This document shows, in pieces, positions 17,504-25,872 of a stretch of 64,000 bases of DNA. Numbering within the stretch: position 1 is the stretch's first letter; every line of letters begins with the position of its first letter. The DNA is taken from assembly GCA_963747335.1 (NCBI GenBank), contig CAVVEV010000008.1, positions 62,001 to 126,000 of the forward strand. Reading direction: 5' to 3'. The notes under the pieces were generated by a model. It was not told where the DNA came from. It did no database searches and worked only from the letters and a program-made list of their open reading frames with translations. The stretch is from Prado023 sp963747335 (lineage in GTDB: Bacteria; Actinomycetota; Actinomycetes; S36-B12; CAIYMF01). The position numbers and the translations under genes were made by a program.

Positions 17504-19099
17504 TCAGGTGGCCCGGCGACGCGAGCCACCGCGCCGACGGCCTGGACGCCAGCCGGCCTCCCCATGCTCCGCGGCATGCGCGCGCAGCGCCTCGCCGTGC
17601 GCGGCCAGGGCGGCCGCCAGCGCGGCGACGCTCGGGGTCTCGGGCAGGACATCGACGCGCAGGCCGTTCTCCTCGGCCGTCTTGGCCGTCTGCGGGCCGA
17701 TGCACGCGACAACGGTGGAGCTGTGCGGCTTGCCGGCAATCCCGACGAGGTTGCGCACGGTGCTCGATGAGGTGAAGAGCACGGCGTCGAACCCACCGCC
17801 CTTGATGGCCTCGCGGATCTCCGCGGCCGGGGGTGCGGCCCGCACCGTCCGGTAGGCCGTCACGTCGTCGACCTCCCAGCCCAGGGCGGTGAGCCCGGCG
17901 GCCAGGGTCTCGGTCGCGATGTCGGCACGGGGGAGGAACACCCGGTTGATCGGGTCGAAGGCGGGATCGAACTCCGGCCACTCCTCGACCAGCCCTGCCG
18001 TGGACTGCTCGCCGGAGGGCACCAGGTCCGGCACGATCCCGAAGGAACGCAGCAGCTCGGCGGTCTGCTCGCCCACGGCGGCCACCTTCAGGCCGGCGAA
18101 GCTGCGGGAGTCCAGGCCGTACTGGTCGAAGCGCTCCTTCACCGCACGCACCGCGTTTGCCGAGGTGAACGCGACCCACTGGTAGCGCCCGGACACCAGC
18201 CCGTGCACGGCACGCTCCATCTGCTGCGGGGTGCGCGGCGGCTCCACGGAGATCGTGGGGACCTCCACCGGGACGGCGCCGTAGCGGCGCAGCTGATCGG
18301 ACAGTTCACCGGCCTGCTCCTTGGTCCGGGGGACGAGCACACGCCAGCCGAACAGGGGCTTGTTCTCGAACCAGGCGAGCTGGGCGCACTGGCTGACGAC
18401 CTCGCCGATGACCAGGACCCCGGGACCAACCTGGCCCTTCGCGGCCTTGACCGCGCCCTGCACCTCGCCGAGGGTGGTCAGGATGGAGCGCTGGTCGACC
18501 GTCGTGCAGTTGCGGGTGATCGCGACCGGCGTGCGCGGGTCACGCCCGGCGATGGTCAGGACGCGACAGATGTCCAGGGCGCGCTCGGCGCCGTCGAGCA
18601 CCACGACGGTGGCGTGCGGGTCGGCCAGGCTGGGCCAGTCCACGTCGGGGTCATGGGCGTCGACGACGCGGACCTCGCGTGCGCGGCCGCCGGTCAGCGC
18701 GAAGCCGGCATAGGCCGCCGAGCCCGTGACCGTGGACACGCCGGGGGCGATGTCGTAGCCGATGCCCTCGTCAGCCAGGGCGGCGGCCTCGAGGGCCAGG
18801 GACCCGTCGAGCACCGGATCGCCGGCCATGAGCCGCACGACCCGACGGCCCTCCCGAGCAGGCTCGATCACGAGCTGGACCCGGTCGGCGTGGTCGGCGA
18901 CGTTCCCGTCGTCATCGACGGCCACGAGGATCTGGGCGTCGATCCGGGCGTGTGCCCGGGCGATCGGCTCGCACTCGGGATCGGTGACAACCACGTCGGC
19001 GTCGTGGAGCAGCCCGACCGCGCAGACGGTGAGCAGCCCGGGGTCGCCGGGTCCAGCCGCGACCAGTGACACCTGGGTGGACCTCGACGACGCGTTCAT
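17504..19099 (-). CDS. hemD: uroporphyrinogen-III methyltransferase-like/uroporphyrinogen-III synthase fusion
   Basis: Fusion of 531 residues. The N-terminal half (about 1-245) is a CobA/SUMT-type methyltransferase: VAAGPGDPGLLT, RLMAGDP (usually RLKGGDP) and APGVSTVTGSAAYAG. The C-terminal half (about 265-510) is HemD, closing hydroxymethylbilane into uroporphyrinogen III, with WVAFTSANAVRAV, VAAVGEQTAELL and VLFTSSSTVRNLV. Such fusions are usual in actinobacteria. ATG 19099 overlaps the hemC stop by four bases. The altered GGDP motif raises some doubt whether the methyltransferase half is fully active. Confidence 0.92.
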   Translation of the reverse strand: MNASSRSTQVSLVAAGPGDPGLLTVCAVGLLHDADVVVTDPECEPIARAHARIDAQILVAVDDDGNVADHADRVQLVIEPAREGRRVVRLMAGDPVLDGSLALEAAALADEGIGYDIAPGVSTVTGSAAYAGFALTGGRAREVRVVDAHDPDVDWPSLADPHATVVVLDGAERALDICRVLTIAGRDPRTPVAITRNCTTVDQRSILTTLGEVQGAVKAAKGQVGPGVLVIGEVVSQCAQLAWFENKPLFGWRVLVPRTKEQAGELSDQLRRYGAVPVEVPTISVEPPRTPQQMERAVHGLVSGRYQWVAFTSANAVRAVKERFDQYGLDSRSFAGLKVAAVGEQTAELLRSFGIVPDLVPSGEQSTAGLVEEWPEFDPAFDPINRVFLPRADIATETLAAGLTALGWEVDDVTAYRTVRAAPPAAEIREAIKGGGFDAVLFTSSSTVRNLVGIAGKPHSSTVVACIGPQTAKTAEENGLRVDVLPETPSVAALAAALAAHGEALRAHAAEHGEAGWRPGRRRGGSRRRAT

Positions 19100-20248
19100 T
19101 GGCTGCTCCCTCGTTGAGCTGAGTGCGGACCGTCGGCCGTGTTCGGGCCAAGGGCTTGGGTGGAACCGTGGCCCCCTGCGGGGCCGGGGCGTGTGGGGCC
19201 AGCGGCCCCGTGGGCGTTGGCCCCATCCCGGTCGGCGAGCATCTCGCCAGCCAGTCGGCGTCCGACGACCTCGGCCTGATCGACCGGGCCCGAGCTGGAC
19301 ATGCGCACCAGTGAGCCGTCCGGGCGGGCCAGGACGGCGCGCAGGTGCACGGTGGATGCGGGTCCGTCCGAGACCTCGGCCAGCGCCCCGATGGGTGCCG
19401 AGCAACCGGCCTCGAGGGCGGCGAGGAGTGAGCGCTCCGCGAGCACCGCAGCCCGCGTGTGCGGGTCGTCGAGGGTGCGCAGCGCGTCTCGGAGGGCTGA
19501 TGCAGCGCCGAGGTCGACGTCGGGATCCGCGGTCCCGTGGCTGGTGGATCCGGTGATGTCGGCACGGACCTCAACCGCCAGCGCCCCCTGCCCCGGGGCG
19601 GGCATGACCGCATCCGGATCGATCAGCTCCGTGACGCTGGCCGACCGACCGAGGCGGGACAGGCCCGCTGCTGCCAGGACCACGGCATCGAGGTCGTCCT
19701 CGACCCGGGCCAGCCGGGTGTCGACGTTGCCCCGGATCTCGACGATCTCGAGGTCAGGGCGGGACGCCGCGATCTGGGCGCGCCGGCGGGGGGATCCGGT
19801 GCCGACCCGGGCCCCACCCGGCAGCGTGGCCAGGGTGGCACCGTCGCGGGCCACGAGGGCGTCCCGGGGGTCCTCACGGGCCGGGATCGCCGCCAGGTGC
19901 AGCCGGTCGTCCGGAGTGGTGGGCAGGTCCTTGAGCGAGTGCACCGCGATGTCGGCCCGACCCTCGGCGAGCGCCTCCCGGACGGCCACGACGAACACGC
20001 CCGTCCCGCCGATCTGCGTCAGGGGGGCCCGGTCGACGTCGCCGTAGCGTGGTCACCTCGACGAGCTCGAGCGTGCGCCCGGTCAGGGCGGCCAGCTGCT
20101 CGCCGACCATCCGGGACTGGGCCATCGCCAGGGCCGAGCGGCGGGTGGCCAGGCGCAACGGGGCGGGGGAGGATGCGGAGGCGGAACCGGGGGAGGTTGC
20201 AGGCGCGGGGGAGGGTGCGGGCGCAACATTGGTGGGCTGGGCGCTCAT
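19096..20248 (-). CDS. hemC: hydroxymethylbilane synthase HemC, frame broken by one base
   Basis: Porphobilinogen deaminase, polymerising four porphobilinogens. The N-terminus from ATG 20248 reads LRLATRRSALAMAQS; the body contains VHSLKDLPT, RGNVDTRLA, and the cofactor cysteine in EAGCSAPIGA. The frame breaks near 20047: the N-terminal frame ends its similarity at LELVEVTT, while the frame one base away reads YGDVDRAPLTQIGGTGVF and continues to the stop. Removing one base (the G at 20047) restores the gene. As hemC is normally essential, a sequence error is likelier than a pseudogene. ATG overlaps the hemA stop; stop overlaps hemD. A low-complexity C-terminal tail is present. Confidence 0.88.
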
Positions 20249-21592
20249 CGCGGTCCCCCCAGCGCCTGCGGCGCGTCGGGGCCCGGCTCCAGGTCGGCCT
20301 GGGGGTCCACCACCGAGGCCGGCAGCGACGGGTCCAGGTCGAACAGGGCGGACAGGGCCTCGGCGTAGCGGTCGCCCCCCGGCTCGGCAGCCAGCTGCTT
20401 CATCCGGACGGTCGGTTGGTGCAGCAGGGTGGCCATGGCGCGGCGCATCGCGCGCTCGACCTCGGCGAAGGCCGAGGGGTCCATGCCTGTCAGGCGCAGG
20501 CGCAGGCGCTCCATCTCCGTGTCGAGGATGCCGCCCACGTGCGCGCGCAGGGAGACCAGAACAGGTTCGACAGCCTGGCCCGCGACCGCTGCAAGGCACG
20601 CCTCCACCTCCTCGGCCACGATCTCGCGCGCCGCCCGCACGTCCGCCTCGGACGCAGCCGTCGCCGGCATGGTCGCCAGGGACGCAAGATCGATGCGGGT
20701 CACCCCCGGGGAGCTCGCCGACCTCGGGGTCCACGTCGTGCGGCAGCGCGAGGTCGAGCAGGACCAGCGGCTGGCCCTCGGGGGCACCGGCCCGTGCGAC
20801 GCGGACGACCTCGGGACCGATGAGGCTGTCCTGGGCGCCGGTGCAGCAGATGACCAGGTCCACCTCGGCCAGCGACGCGGGCATGTCGGCGAGGTCGAGC
20901 GCGCGGCCCCCGGGGATGCCCGCGGCCACGCGCTCGGCGACGGACGTCGTGCGGTTGGCCACCACCACCCCACGGGCTCCGCGGGCGACCAGGGTGGAAG
21001 CCGACAGGGCCCCCATCGACCCTGCGCCGACGACGAGCACCCGGCGCTCGGTGAGGTCACCGAGGATCTCGGCAGCGGCATCGAGGGCGACGGACACCAC
21101 GGAGACGCCGGAGCGGTCGATGCCGGTCTCGGCGTGGACCCGCTTGCCGGCTCGCAGGGCCCGCTGGCCGACGCCGTTGAGCACGCGTCCGGCGGTACCG
21201 CTGTCCTGGCCCCGGACGAGGCTGGCACGCACCTGGCCCAGTACTTGGGCCTCGCCCACCACCATCGAGTCCAATCCTGCGGCGACGGAGAACAGGTGGG
21301 CCACGGCGGCGGAGTCGAAGTGCACGTAGCTGTGCTCGATGAGGGTCCCGCGATCGCACCCCGTCCACTTGGCCATCAGGTCGGCAACGGCTGTCACCGC
21401 CGGGTGGAAGCGGGTCACGTCGGCGTAGACCTCGACCCGGTTGCAGGTCGCCAGGACCATCGCCTCGGCGACGACGTCGCTGGCCGCGAGGTCGGACGCG
21501 AGCCCCTCAGCCTCGACGGGGGTGAGTCCCAACTGATCGAGAACCCGGGAGGGAGCCGATCGGTGGTTGACGCCCACGACGAGGAGGGTCAT
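20245..21592 (-). CDS. hemA: glutamyl-tRNA reductase HemA, frame broken by one base
   Basis: NADPH-dependent reductase that makes glutamate-1-semialdehyde from glutamyl-tRNA, the entry to C5 haem synthesis. The start gives MTLLVVGVNHRSAP; the catalytic Cys50 is in LATCNRVEVY; GEAQVLGQVR and the Rossmann motif VVGAGSMG follow. The frame breaks in the C-run at 20703-20707: with one fewer base the protein reads ELPGVTRIDLASL and continues through the dimerisation domain to 20245. A homopolymer error is the likeliest cause. First gene of hemA-C-D-B; the 320-base leader upstream carries strong dyads. No rex gene precedes it, unlike in streptomycetes. Confidence 0.88.
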
Positions 21593-21645
21593 GCACTCGC
21601 CACCGGGTGGTGCATCTCGGGGCATGCACAGATGCCGTCCCCGGC

Positions 21646-21682
21646 TGTCGCATCCGCGTCCCCCAGGGGAGTGGATGCGACA
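21646..21682. promoter_or_regulatory. strong stem-loop in the hemA leader
   Basis: TGTCGCATCC (21646-21655) and GGATGCGACA (21673-21682) are perfect 10-base arms; inside them TCCCC and GGGGA pair again, giving a 15-pair interrupted stem. It lies 54-90 bases upstream of the hemA ATG on the minus strand. It could be an RNA leader structure or a repressor site for haem genes; the sequence alone cannot decide. Confidence 0.6.
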
Positions 21683-21791
21683 AGTGCGGACACGGTGCTC
21701 CCAGAGGGAAGGGCCTGTGGTATAGGCCGTTTGGAAGGTGTCGTCAGGCTAAGTCGGTCCCTCACACAGCGCAAAGTCCGAGCGACAAAGC

Positions 21792-21806
21792 GTCCACATA
21801 GTGGAC
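21792..21806. promoter_or_regulatory. perfect dyad upstream of devR
   Basis: GTCCACATAGTGGAC: six-base arms, three-base centre, no mismatch, about 108 bases before the devR start. Candidate operator; regulator unknown. Confidence 0.45.
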
Positions 21807-21913
21807 AGTCGGCATCGGGCCGCCCCGCGCATCGAATCGGGCAATACCCATGATTCGGACATGCGCGGGCCAACGCCAGCCCGCATGCAACGACCATGGG
21901 GCACACTGGGTCC

Positions 21914-22570
21914 ATGACGATCCGCGTGTTCCTTCTCGACGACCACGAGGTGGTGCGTCGGGGCATCGCCGACCTGCTGGCCCTGGAGTCCGACATGGAG
22001 GTCGTCGGCGAGGCCGGCTCCGCCGTGGACGCGCTTCACCGCATCCCCGCCGCGCGCCCGGACGTGGCCGTGCTGGACGTGCGCCTTCCCGACGGGACCG
22101 GCATCGAGGTGTGCCGCGATGCGCGCTCGATCCTGCCGGACCTCAAATGCCTGATGCTGACGTCCTACGCCGACGACGAGGCGCTCTTCGACGCGATCAT
22201 GGCCGGCGCCGCCGGTTACGTCCTGAAGGACATCAAGGGCAATGACCTGGTCGAGGCCGTCCGCTCGGTGGCTGCTGGGCGCAGCCTGCTGGACCCGCGG
22301 GCGACCCAGCGGGTCCTCGAGCGCCTGCGCAGCGGCGCCCAGTCGGACTCCAAGGTCGACCAGCTCAACGACCAGGAGCGCCGGATCCTCGTGCTGATCG
22401 GCGAGGGCATGACCAACCGCCAGATCGGCGAGAGCATGCACCTGGCGGAGAAGACCGTGAAGAACTACGTCTCCTCCCTTCTGGCCAAGCTGGGGATGGA
22501 GCGGCGCACGCAGGTGGCCGCCTACGCCGCGCGGCTCGACGCCGAGCGCGAGCACGGACACATGCAGTGA
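21914..22570 (+). CDS. devR: DevR/DosR-like NarL-family response regulator
   Basis: Response regulator of 218 residues: receiver with Asp9/Asp10 in LLDDHEVVRRG, phospho-acceptor Asp55 in VAVLDVRLPDG, Thr83 and Lys105, then a LuxR-type HTH (about 150-205). The sequence follows mycobacterial DosR closely in LDVRLPDG, GYVLKDIKG, GRSLLDPRA and LAEKTVKNYVSSLLAKLGM. DosR drives the hypoxia/NO dormancy response. The likely kinase, DevS, is encoded 25 kb away after cydDC. ATG 21914 is chosen over an upstream in-frame ATG at 21896, which adds only six residues. The orthology call is from remembered sequence, not an alignment. Confidence 0.87.
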   Translation: MTIRVFLLDDHEVVRRGIADLLALESDMEVVGEAGSAVDALHRIPAARPDVAVLDVRLPDGTGIEVCRDARSILPDLKCLMLTSYADDEALFDAIMAGAAGYVLKDIKGNDLVEAVRSVAAGRSLLDPRATQRVLERLRSGAQSDSKVDQLNDQERRILVLIGEGMTNRQIGESMHLAEKTVKNYVSSLLAKLGMERRTQVAAYAARLDAEREHGHMQ

Positions 22571-22577
22571 CCGCCCG

Positions 22578-22649
22578 CGGATGGGTCGGCCCGCACGGAT
22601 AGGTCGGCCCGCACGGATGGGTCGGCCTTCACGGATGGGTCGGCCCGCA
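22578..22649. repeat. 18-base tandem repeat, four copies
   Basis: Four consecutive copies of CGGATGGGTCGGCCCGCA (22578-22595, 22596-22613, 22614-22631, 22632-22649) with one or two substitutions in copies 2 and 3. It starts eight bases after the devR stop and lies before the sugar-binding protein gene. The unit could encode six residues per copy (MGRPAR in one frame), but no gene is supported. Confidence 0.85.
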
Positions 22650-22731
22650 CGGCTCGACTCAGCGCGTCCGGGCGCGCACGATGGGCCACTTCTGCCACAG
22701 TGGGATCGCCCACGACCCGGAAGGCCCCTCG

Positions 22732-23760
22732 ATGCACTCACGCACGCCGCAGTCGAGCCGGTTGCAGCCGCCCGCGCGCCGGCGTGCGACGGTGCTGCTG
22801 GCTGCCGCGCTGGTCGCGCTGCCCCTGGCCGCCTGCACGGTGGACCCGGTGGACCGCTCCACCGGCGGCGAGGACGCGCAGGTGCATACCGGTCCGATGC
22901 GCATCGCGATGATCACCCACGGCGATGACGGGGGCTTCTGGTCGATCGTGCGCAAGGGCGCGCAGGACTCCGCTGCCACGCTGCCCGAGGTGACCCTGGA
23001 CTACCAGGGCTCCGCGGGCGACGCGAAGAAGCAGTCGGAGATGATCAGGGCCGCGCTGAACCAGGGGGCGGACGGCCTGGCCGTGTCCGCCCCGGACATC
23101 GGAGCCATCTCCAGCGCCCTGGCCGAGGCTGAGGCTGCCGGCATCCCGATCGTGACGTTGAACTCCGGGTCCGACCTGCTCGAGACGATGCCCAACGTGA
23201 TCACGCATGTCGGCCAGAGCGAGCGGGTCGCCGGGGTCGGTGCCGGGAAGAAGCTGGCCGCGGACGGGGCGAAGAAGGTGCTGTGCGTCCTGCACGAGGT
23301 CAACAACATCGGCCTTCAGGAGCGCTGCACCGGGGCCAAGGAGGGCGTGGCCGAGTCCGGGGGTGAGGTGGTCACCATCCAGGTCACCGGCAAGGCCGAT
23401 CCGGGAAGCACCGCGCGGGAGATCGGCGCAGCGATGCAGGCCCAGTCCCCGGACGCAGTCCTCACCCTCGACCCCGACATCGCGATGGCCGCGCTCAAGG
23501 AGGTCACCTCGCGAGAGGCGACGCTGGCGACGTTCGACCTGAGCCCCGACGTGCTCGACGCGATCGCCGCCGGCCGGATCGCATTCGCGGTCGACCAGCA
23601 GCCCTACCTGCAGGGATACCTGCCCGTGACCTTCCTCGAGCTTGCGGTGCGCAACCGCAACGAGGTGGGGGCGAACACGATCGTCGCCACCGGCCCGAGC
23701 TTCGTCACCGAGGAGAACGCATCCTCCATCGCCGCACTGTCCGACCAGGGAACGAGGTAG
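22732..23760 (+). CDS. sugar-type ABC substrate-binding lipoprotein
   Basis: Extracytoplasmic binding protein of 342 residues of the ribose/inositol type (Periplasmic_binding_4). Lipobox LPLAAC places the lipid-bearing Cys at residue 35. IAMITHGDDGGFW is the first strand of the fold, with GADGLAVSAPD, GIPIVTLNSGSD, VDQQPYLQGYLPV in order. The ATG at 22732 gives a normal signal peptide; GGAAGG precedes it. First gene of a three-gene importer with the permease (three-base gap) and ATPase. The ligand could be a monosaccharide, polyol or other small molecule. Confidence 0.9.
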   Translation: MHSRTPQSSRLQPPARRRATVLLAAALVALPLAACTVDPVDRSTGGEDAQVHTGPMRIAMITHGDDGGFWSIVRKGAQDSAATLPEVTLDYQGSAGDAKKQSEMIRAALNQGADGLAVSAPDIGAISSALAEAEAAGIPIVTLNSGSDLLETMPNVITHVGQSERVAGVGAGKKLAADGAKKVLCVLHEVNNIGLQERCTGAKEGVAESGGEVVTIQVTGKADPGSTAREIGAAMQAQSPDAVLTLDPDIAMAALKEVTSREATLATFDLSPDVLDAIAAGRIAFAVDQQPYLQGYLPVTFLELAVRNRNEVGANTIVATGPSFVTEENASSIAALSDQGTR

Positions 23761-23763
23761 TCG

Positions 23764-24825
23764 ATGGCCACCACCGCCCCCGCCCCGGCTCCCACCGCCA
23801 CGGTCGACGAGCGACTCCGGCACGAGCCGCTGTGGCGCAAGCTGCTCGTCCGTCCCTCAGTCGGGGCGCTCATCGCCGCCATCGTCGTCTTCGTCTTCTT
23901 CTCGCTGGCCGACGAGACCGGGACCTTCAACTCACCGGCCGGCGTCACCTCGTGGATGTCGGTCTCGGCCTCCTACGGGATCATGGCCTGCGCTGTCTCG
24001 CTGCTGATGATCAGCGGCGAGGTCGACCTGTCCAGCGGCGTGATGACCGGCTCCACCGGCCTGCTGCTCGGGCTGCTCGTCTCCGAGGTGGGCATGGGGT
24101 TCTGGCCCGCCCTGGCGCTCGTGCTCGTGTTCGCGGTGATCATCGGCCTGATCAACGGGCTTCTGGTGACCTGGACCAAGCTCCCGAGCTTCATCGTGAC
24201 GCTGGCCACGATGTTCGTGCTGCTGGGTGCGAACTCCGGAGTGACCCAGGCGATCACCGGGCAGGTCCGCGTCGGCGGCATCGACCAGGCCCCCGGCTAC
24301 ACGGCCGCCCAGTGGGTGTTCGGCTCGCGAATGGACTCGAGCTGGCCGTTCACGGTGTCGGTCGGCTGGTGGCTGCTGGCGATCGTGGTCGGGACGTGGG
24401 TGCTGCAGCGCACCCGGCAGGGCAACTGGATCTACGCAGTCGGCGGGGACAAGAACGCTGCCCGCAACGTCGGCGTGCCGGTGCGCCGCACCAAGGTGAG
24501 CATGTTCGTGACCGTCTCGCTGGCGGCTGCGCTGGTGGGCACGATCAACGCCGTCGAGCTCACGTCGGTCAGCGCCGGTCAGGGCACGGGCTACGAGTTC
24601 TACTACATCATCGCCGCGGTGGTGGGTGGGACGCTCATGACCGGCGGTGCCGGGTCGGTCATCGGCGCCAGCCTCGGCGCGCTCATCCTCGGGATGACCA
24701 CCCTGGGCATCCAGTACGCCGGCTGGGACTCCACCTGGCGGTTCACCTTCTTCGGCCTGATCCTCTTCGCTGCGGTGATGCTCAACATGTGGGTCCGGGA
24801 CAGGGCCGGGGGGAGCGCGAAATGA
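23764..24825 (+). CDS. sugar ABC transporter permease (RbsC/XylH type)
   Basis: Permease of 353 residues with about ten membrane helices (BPD_transp_2 family). GEVDLSSGVMTGSTG near helix 3 and AVGGDKNAARNVGVPVRRTK in the cytoplasmic loop are strong marks of carbohydrate permeases; LMTGGAGSVIGASLGALI near the end is also typical. It begins three bases after the binding protein gene and overlaps the ATPase start by four bases, so the three genes form one importer operon. Confidence 0.94.
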   Translation: MATTAPAPAPTATVDERLRHEPLWRKLLVRPSVGALIAAIVVFVFFSLADETGTFNSPAGVTSWMSVSASYGIMACAVSLLMISGEVDLSSGVMTGSTGLLLGLLVSEVGMGFWPALALVLVFAVIIGLINGLLVTWTKLPSFIVTLATMFVLLGANSGVTQAITGQVRVGGIDQAPGYTAAQWVFGSRMDSSWPFTVSVGWWLLAIVVGTWVLQRTRQGNWIYAVGGDKNAARNVGVPVRRTKVSMFVTVSLAAALVGTINAVELTSVSAGQGTGYEFYYIIAAVVGGTLMTGGAGSVIGASLGALILGMTTLGIQYAGWDSTWRFTFFGLILFAAVMLNMWVRDRAGGSAK

Positions 24826-25688
24826 CCGAGCAGCTTCCCTCCGAGTCCGAGGCCGCAGCGGCGGAGTCGATCGCCGCCACCCTGCGTGCGACGGAGCCGG
24901 CCGCGTCGACCGAGGCCAAGGACATGTACCTGCGACTGGAGGACGTCGGCAAGACGTTCGGCAGCGTGGTGGCCCTCGACGGGGTGTCGATGGACGTCAA
25001 CCACGGCAGGGTCACGTGCGTGCTCGGCGACAACGGCGCCGGCAAGTCCACGCTGATCAAGATCCTGTCCGGGGTGCACCAGAACGACTCCGGGACGATG
25101 TACGTCGCCGGGAAGCCGACGGTGTTCGGGTCGCCGAAGGACGCCGGCGACGCCGGGATCGCCACGGTGTTCCAGGACCTCGCGACCATCCCCCTGATGA
25201 GCGTGTGGCGCAACTTCGTGCTCGGGCGCGAGCCGCAGAAGGGCTGGGGGCCGTTCCGGCGCATGGACATCAAGAAGGGCCAGGAGATCGCCCGCCGCGA
25301 GCTCATGATGTTCGGCATCGACCTGCGCGACCCCGACCAGCCGATCGGCACCCTGTCCGGCGGCGAGCGGCAGGCGGTCGCGATCGCCCGCGCGGTCTAC
25401 TTCGGCGCCGAGGTCGTCATCCTCGACGAGCCCACCTCAGCACTGGGCGTCAAGCAGTCGGGGAAGGTCCTGAAGTTCGTCCGCGACGCCCGTGACCGCG
25501 GGATCGGCGTCGTGCTGATCACGCACAACCCGCACCACGCCTACATGGTCGGCGACGAGTTCGTGCTGCTCAAGCGCGGGAGGATGACCAACCGCTGGCT
25601 CAAGGACGAGGTCGAGCTCGACGAGCTGGTCGCGGCCATGGCCGGCGGCGCCGAGCTCGCGGACCTCGCCCACGAGCTGGGCGCGTAG
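24822..25688 (+). CDS. sugar ABC transporter ATP-binding protein
   Basis: Importer ATPase of 288 residues with one nucleotide-binding domain (most ribose-type systems carry two fused), like FrcA-type proteins. Walker A GDNGAGKST, Q-loop in VFQDLATIP, signature LSGGERQAVAIARAV, Walker B VVILDEPTSALG and switch histidine in LITHNPHH. An N-terminal extension of about 35 Ala/Glu-rich residues precedes the domain. ATG 24822 overlaps the permease stop. As only one ATPase domain is present, two copies must pair in the transporter. Confidence 0.93.
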   Translation: MTEQLPSESEAAAAESIAATLRATEPAASTEAKDMYLRLEDVGKTFGSVVALDGVSMDVNHGRVTCVLGDNGAGKSTLIKILSGVHQNDSGTMYVAGKPTVFGSPKDAGDAGIATVFQDLATIPLMSVWRNFVLGREPQKGWGPFRRMDIKKGQEIARRELMMFGIDLRDPDQPIGTLSGGERQAVAIARAVYFGAEVVILDEPTSALGVKQSGKVLKFVRDARDRGIGVVLITHNPHHAYMVGDEFVLLKRGRMTNRWLKDEVELDELVAAMAGGAELADLAHELGA

Positions 25689-25872
25689 GGCGCGCCGCCC
25701 GCCGCCCCCCCGGCCGGCCGCCACGCCCGCGCCACCGTGCGTGCCCGGAACTTGGGAGCCGGATGTCGCTCTTGCAGCAAGACGTTCCCGAATTGATGCC
25801 CGTGGAGGCCTCGGGTGGCCGGCGGGCACCGCGGAAGGTGACGGTGGGCGCGAACGGGCGCATCATGGTCCT
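25689..25872. other. intergenic region after importer operon
   Basis: GC-rich 184 bases. A perfect odd palindrome TCTTGC-A-GCAAGA lies at 25770-25782. I see no convincing promoter hexamers; the palindrome may be an operator for the gene at 25873. Confidence 0.4.

Larger units (their letters stand above)
21593..21913. other. divergent hemA/devR intergenic region
   Basis: About 320 bases without a supported gene between leftward hemA and rightward devR. It holds the stem-loop at 21646-21682, an interrupted dyad GGCCT/AGGCC around TATAGG (21712-21728), and the perfect palindrome GTCCAC-ATA-GTGGAC (21792-21806). CACACT (21903-21908) ends five bases before the devR ATG and may be its -10 box. No full DosR-type box was found here. 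Confidence 0.6.

Noticed and set aside
22578..22649. 18-base repeats as a CRISPR array
   Set aside because: The units are directly adjacent without spacers and no cas genes are present.
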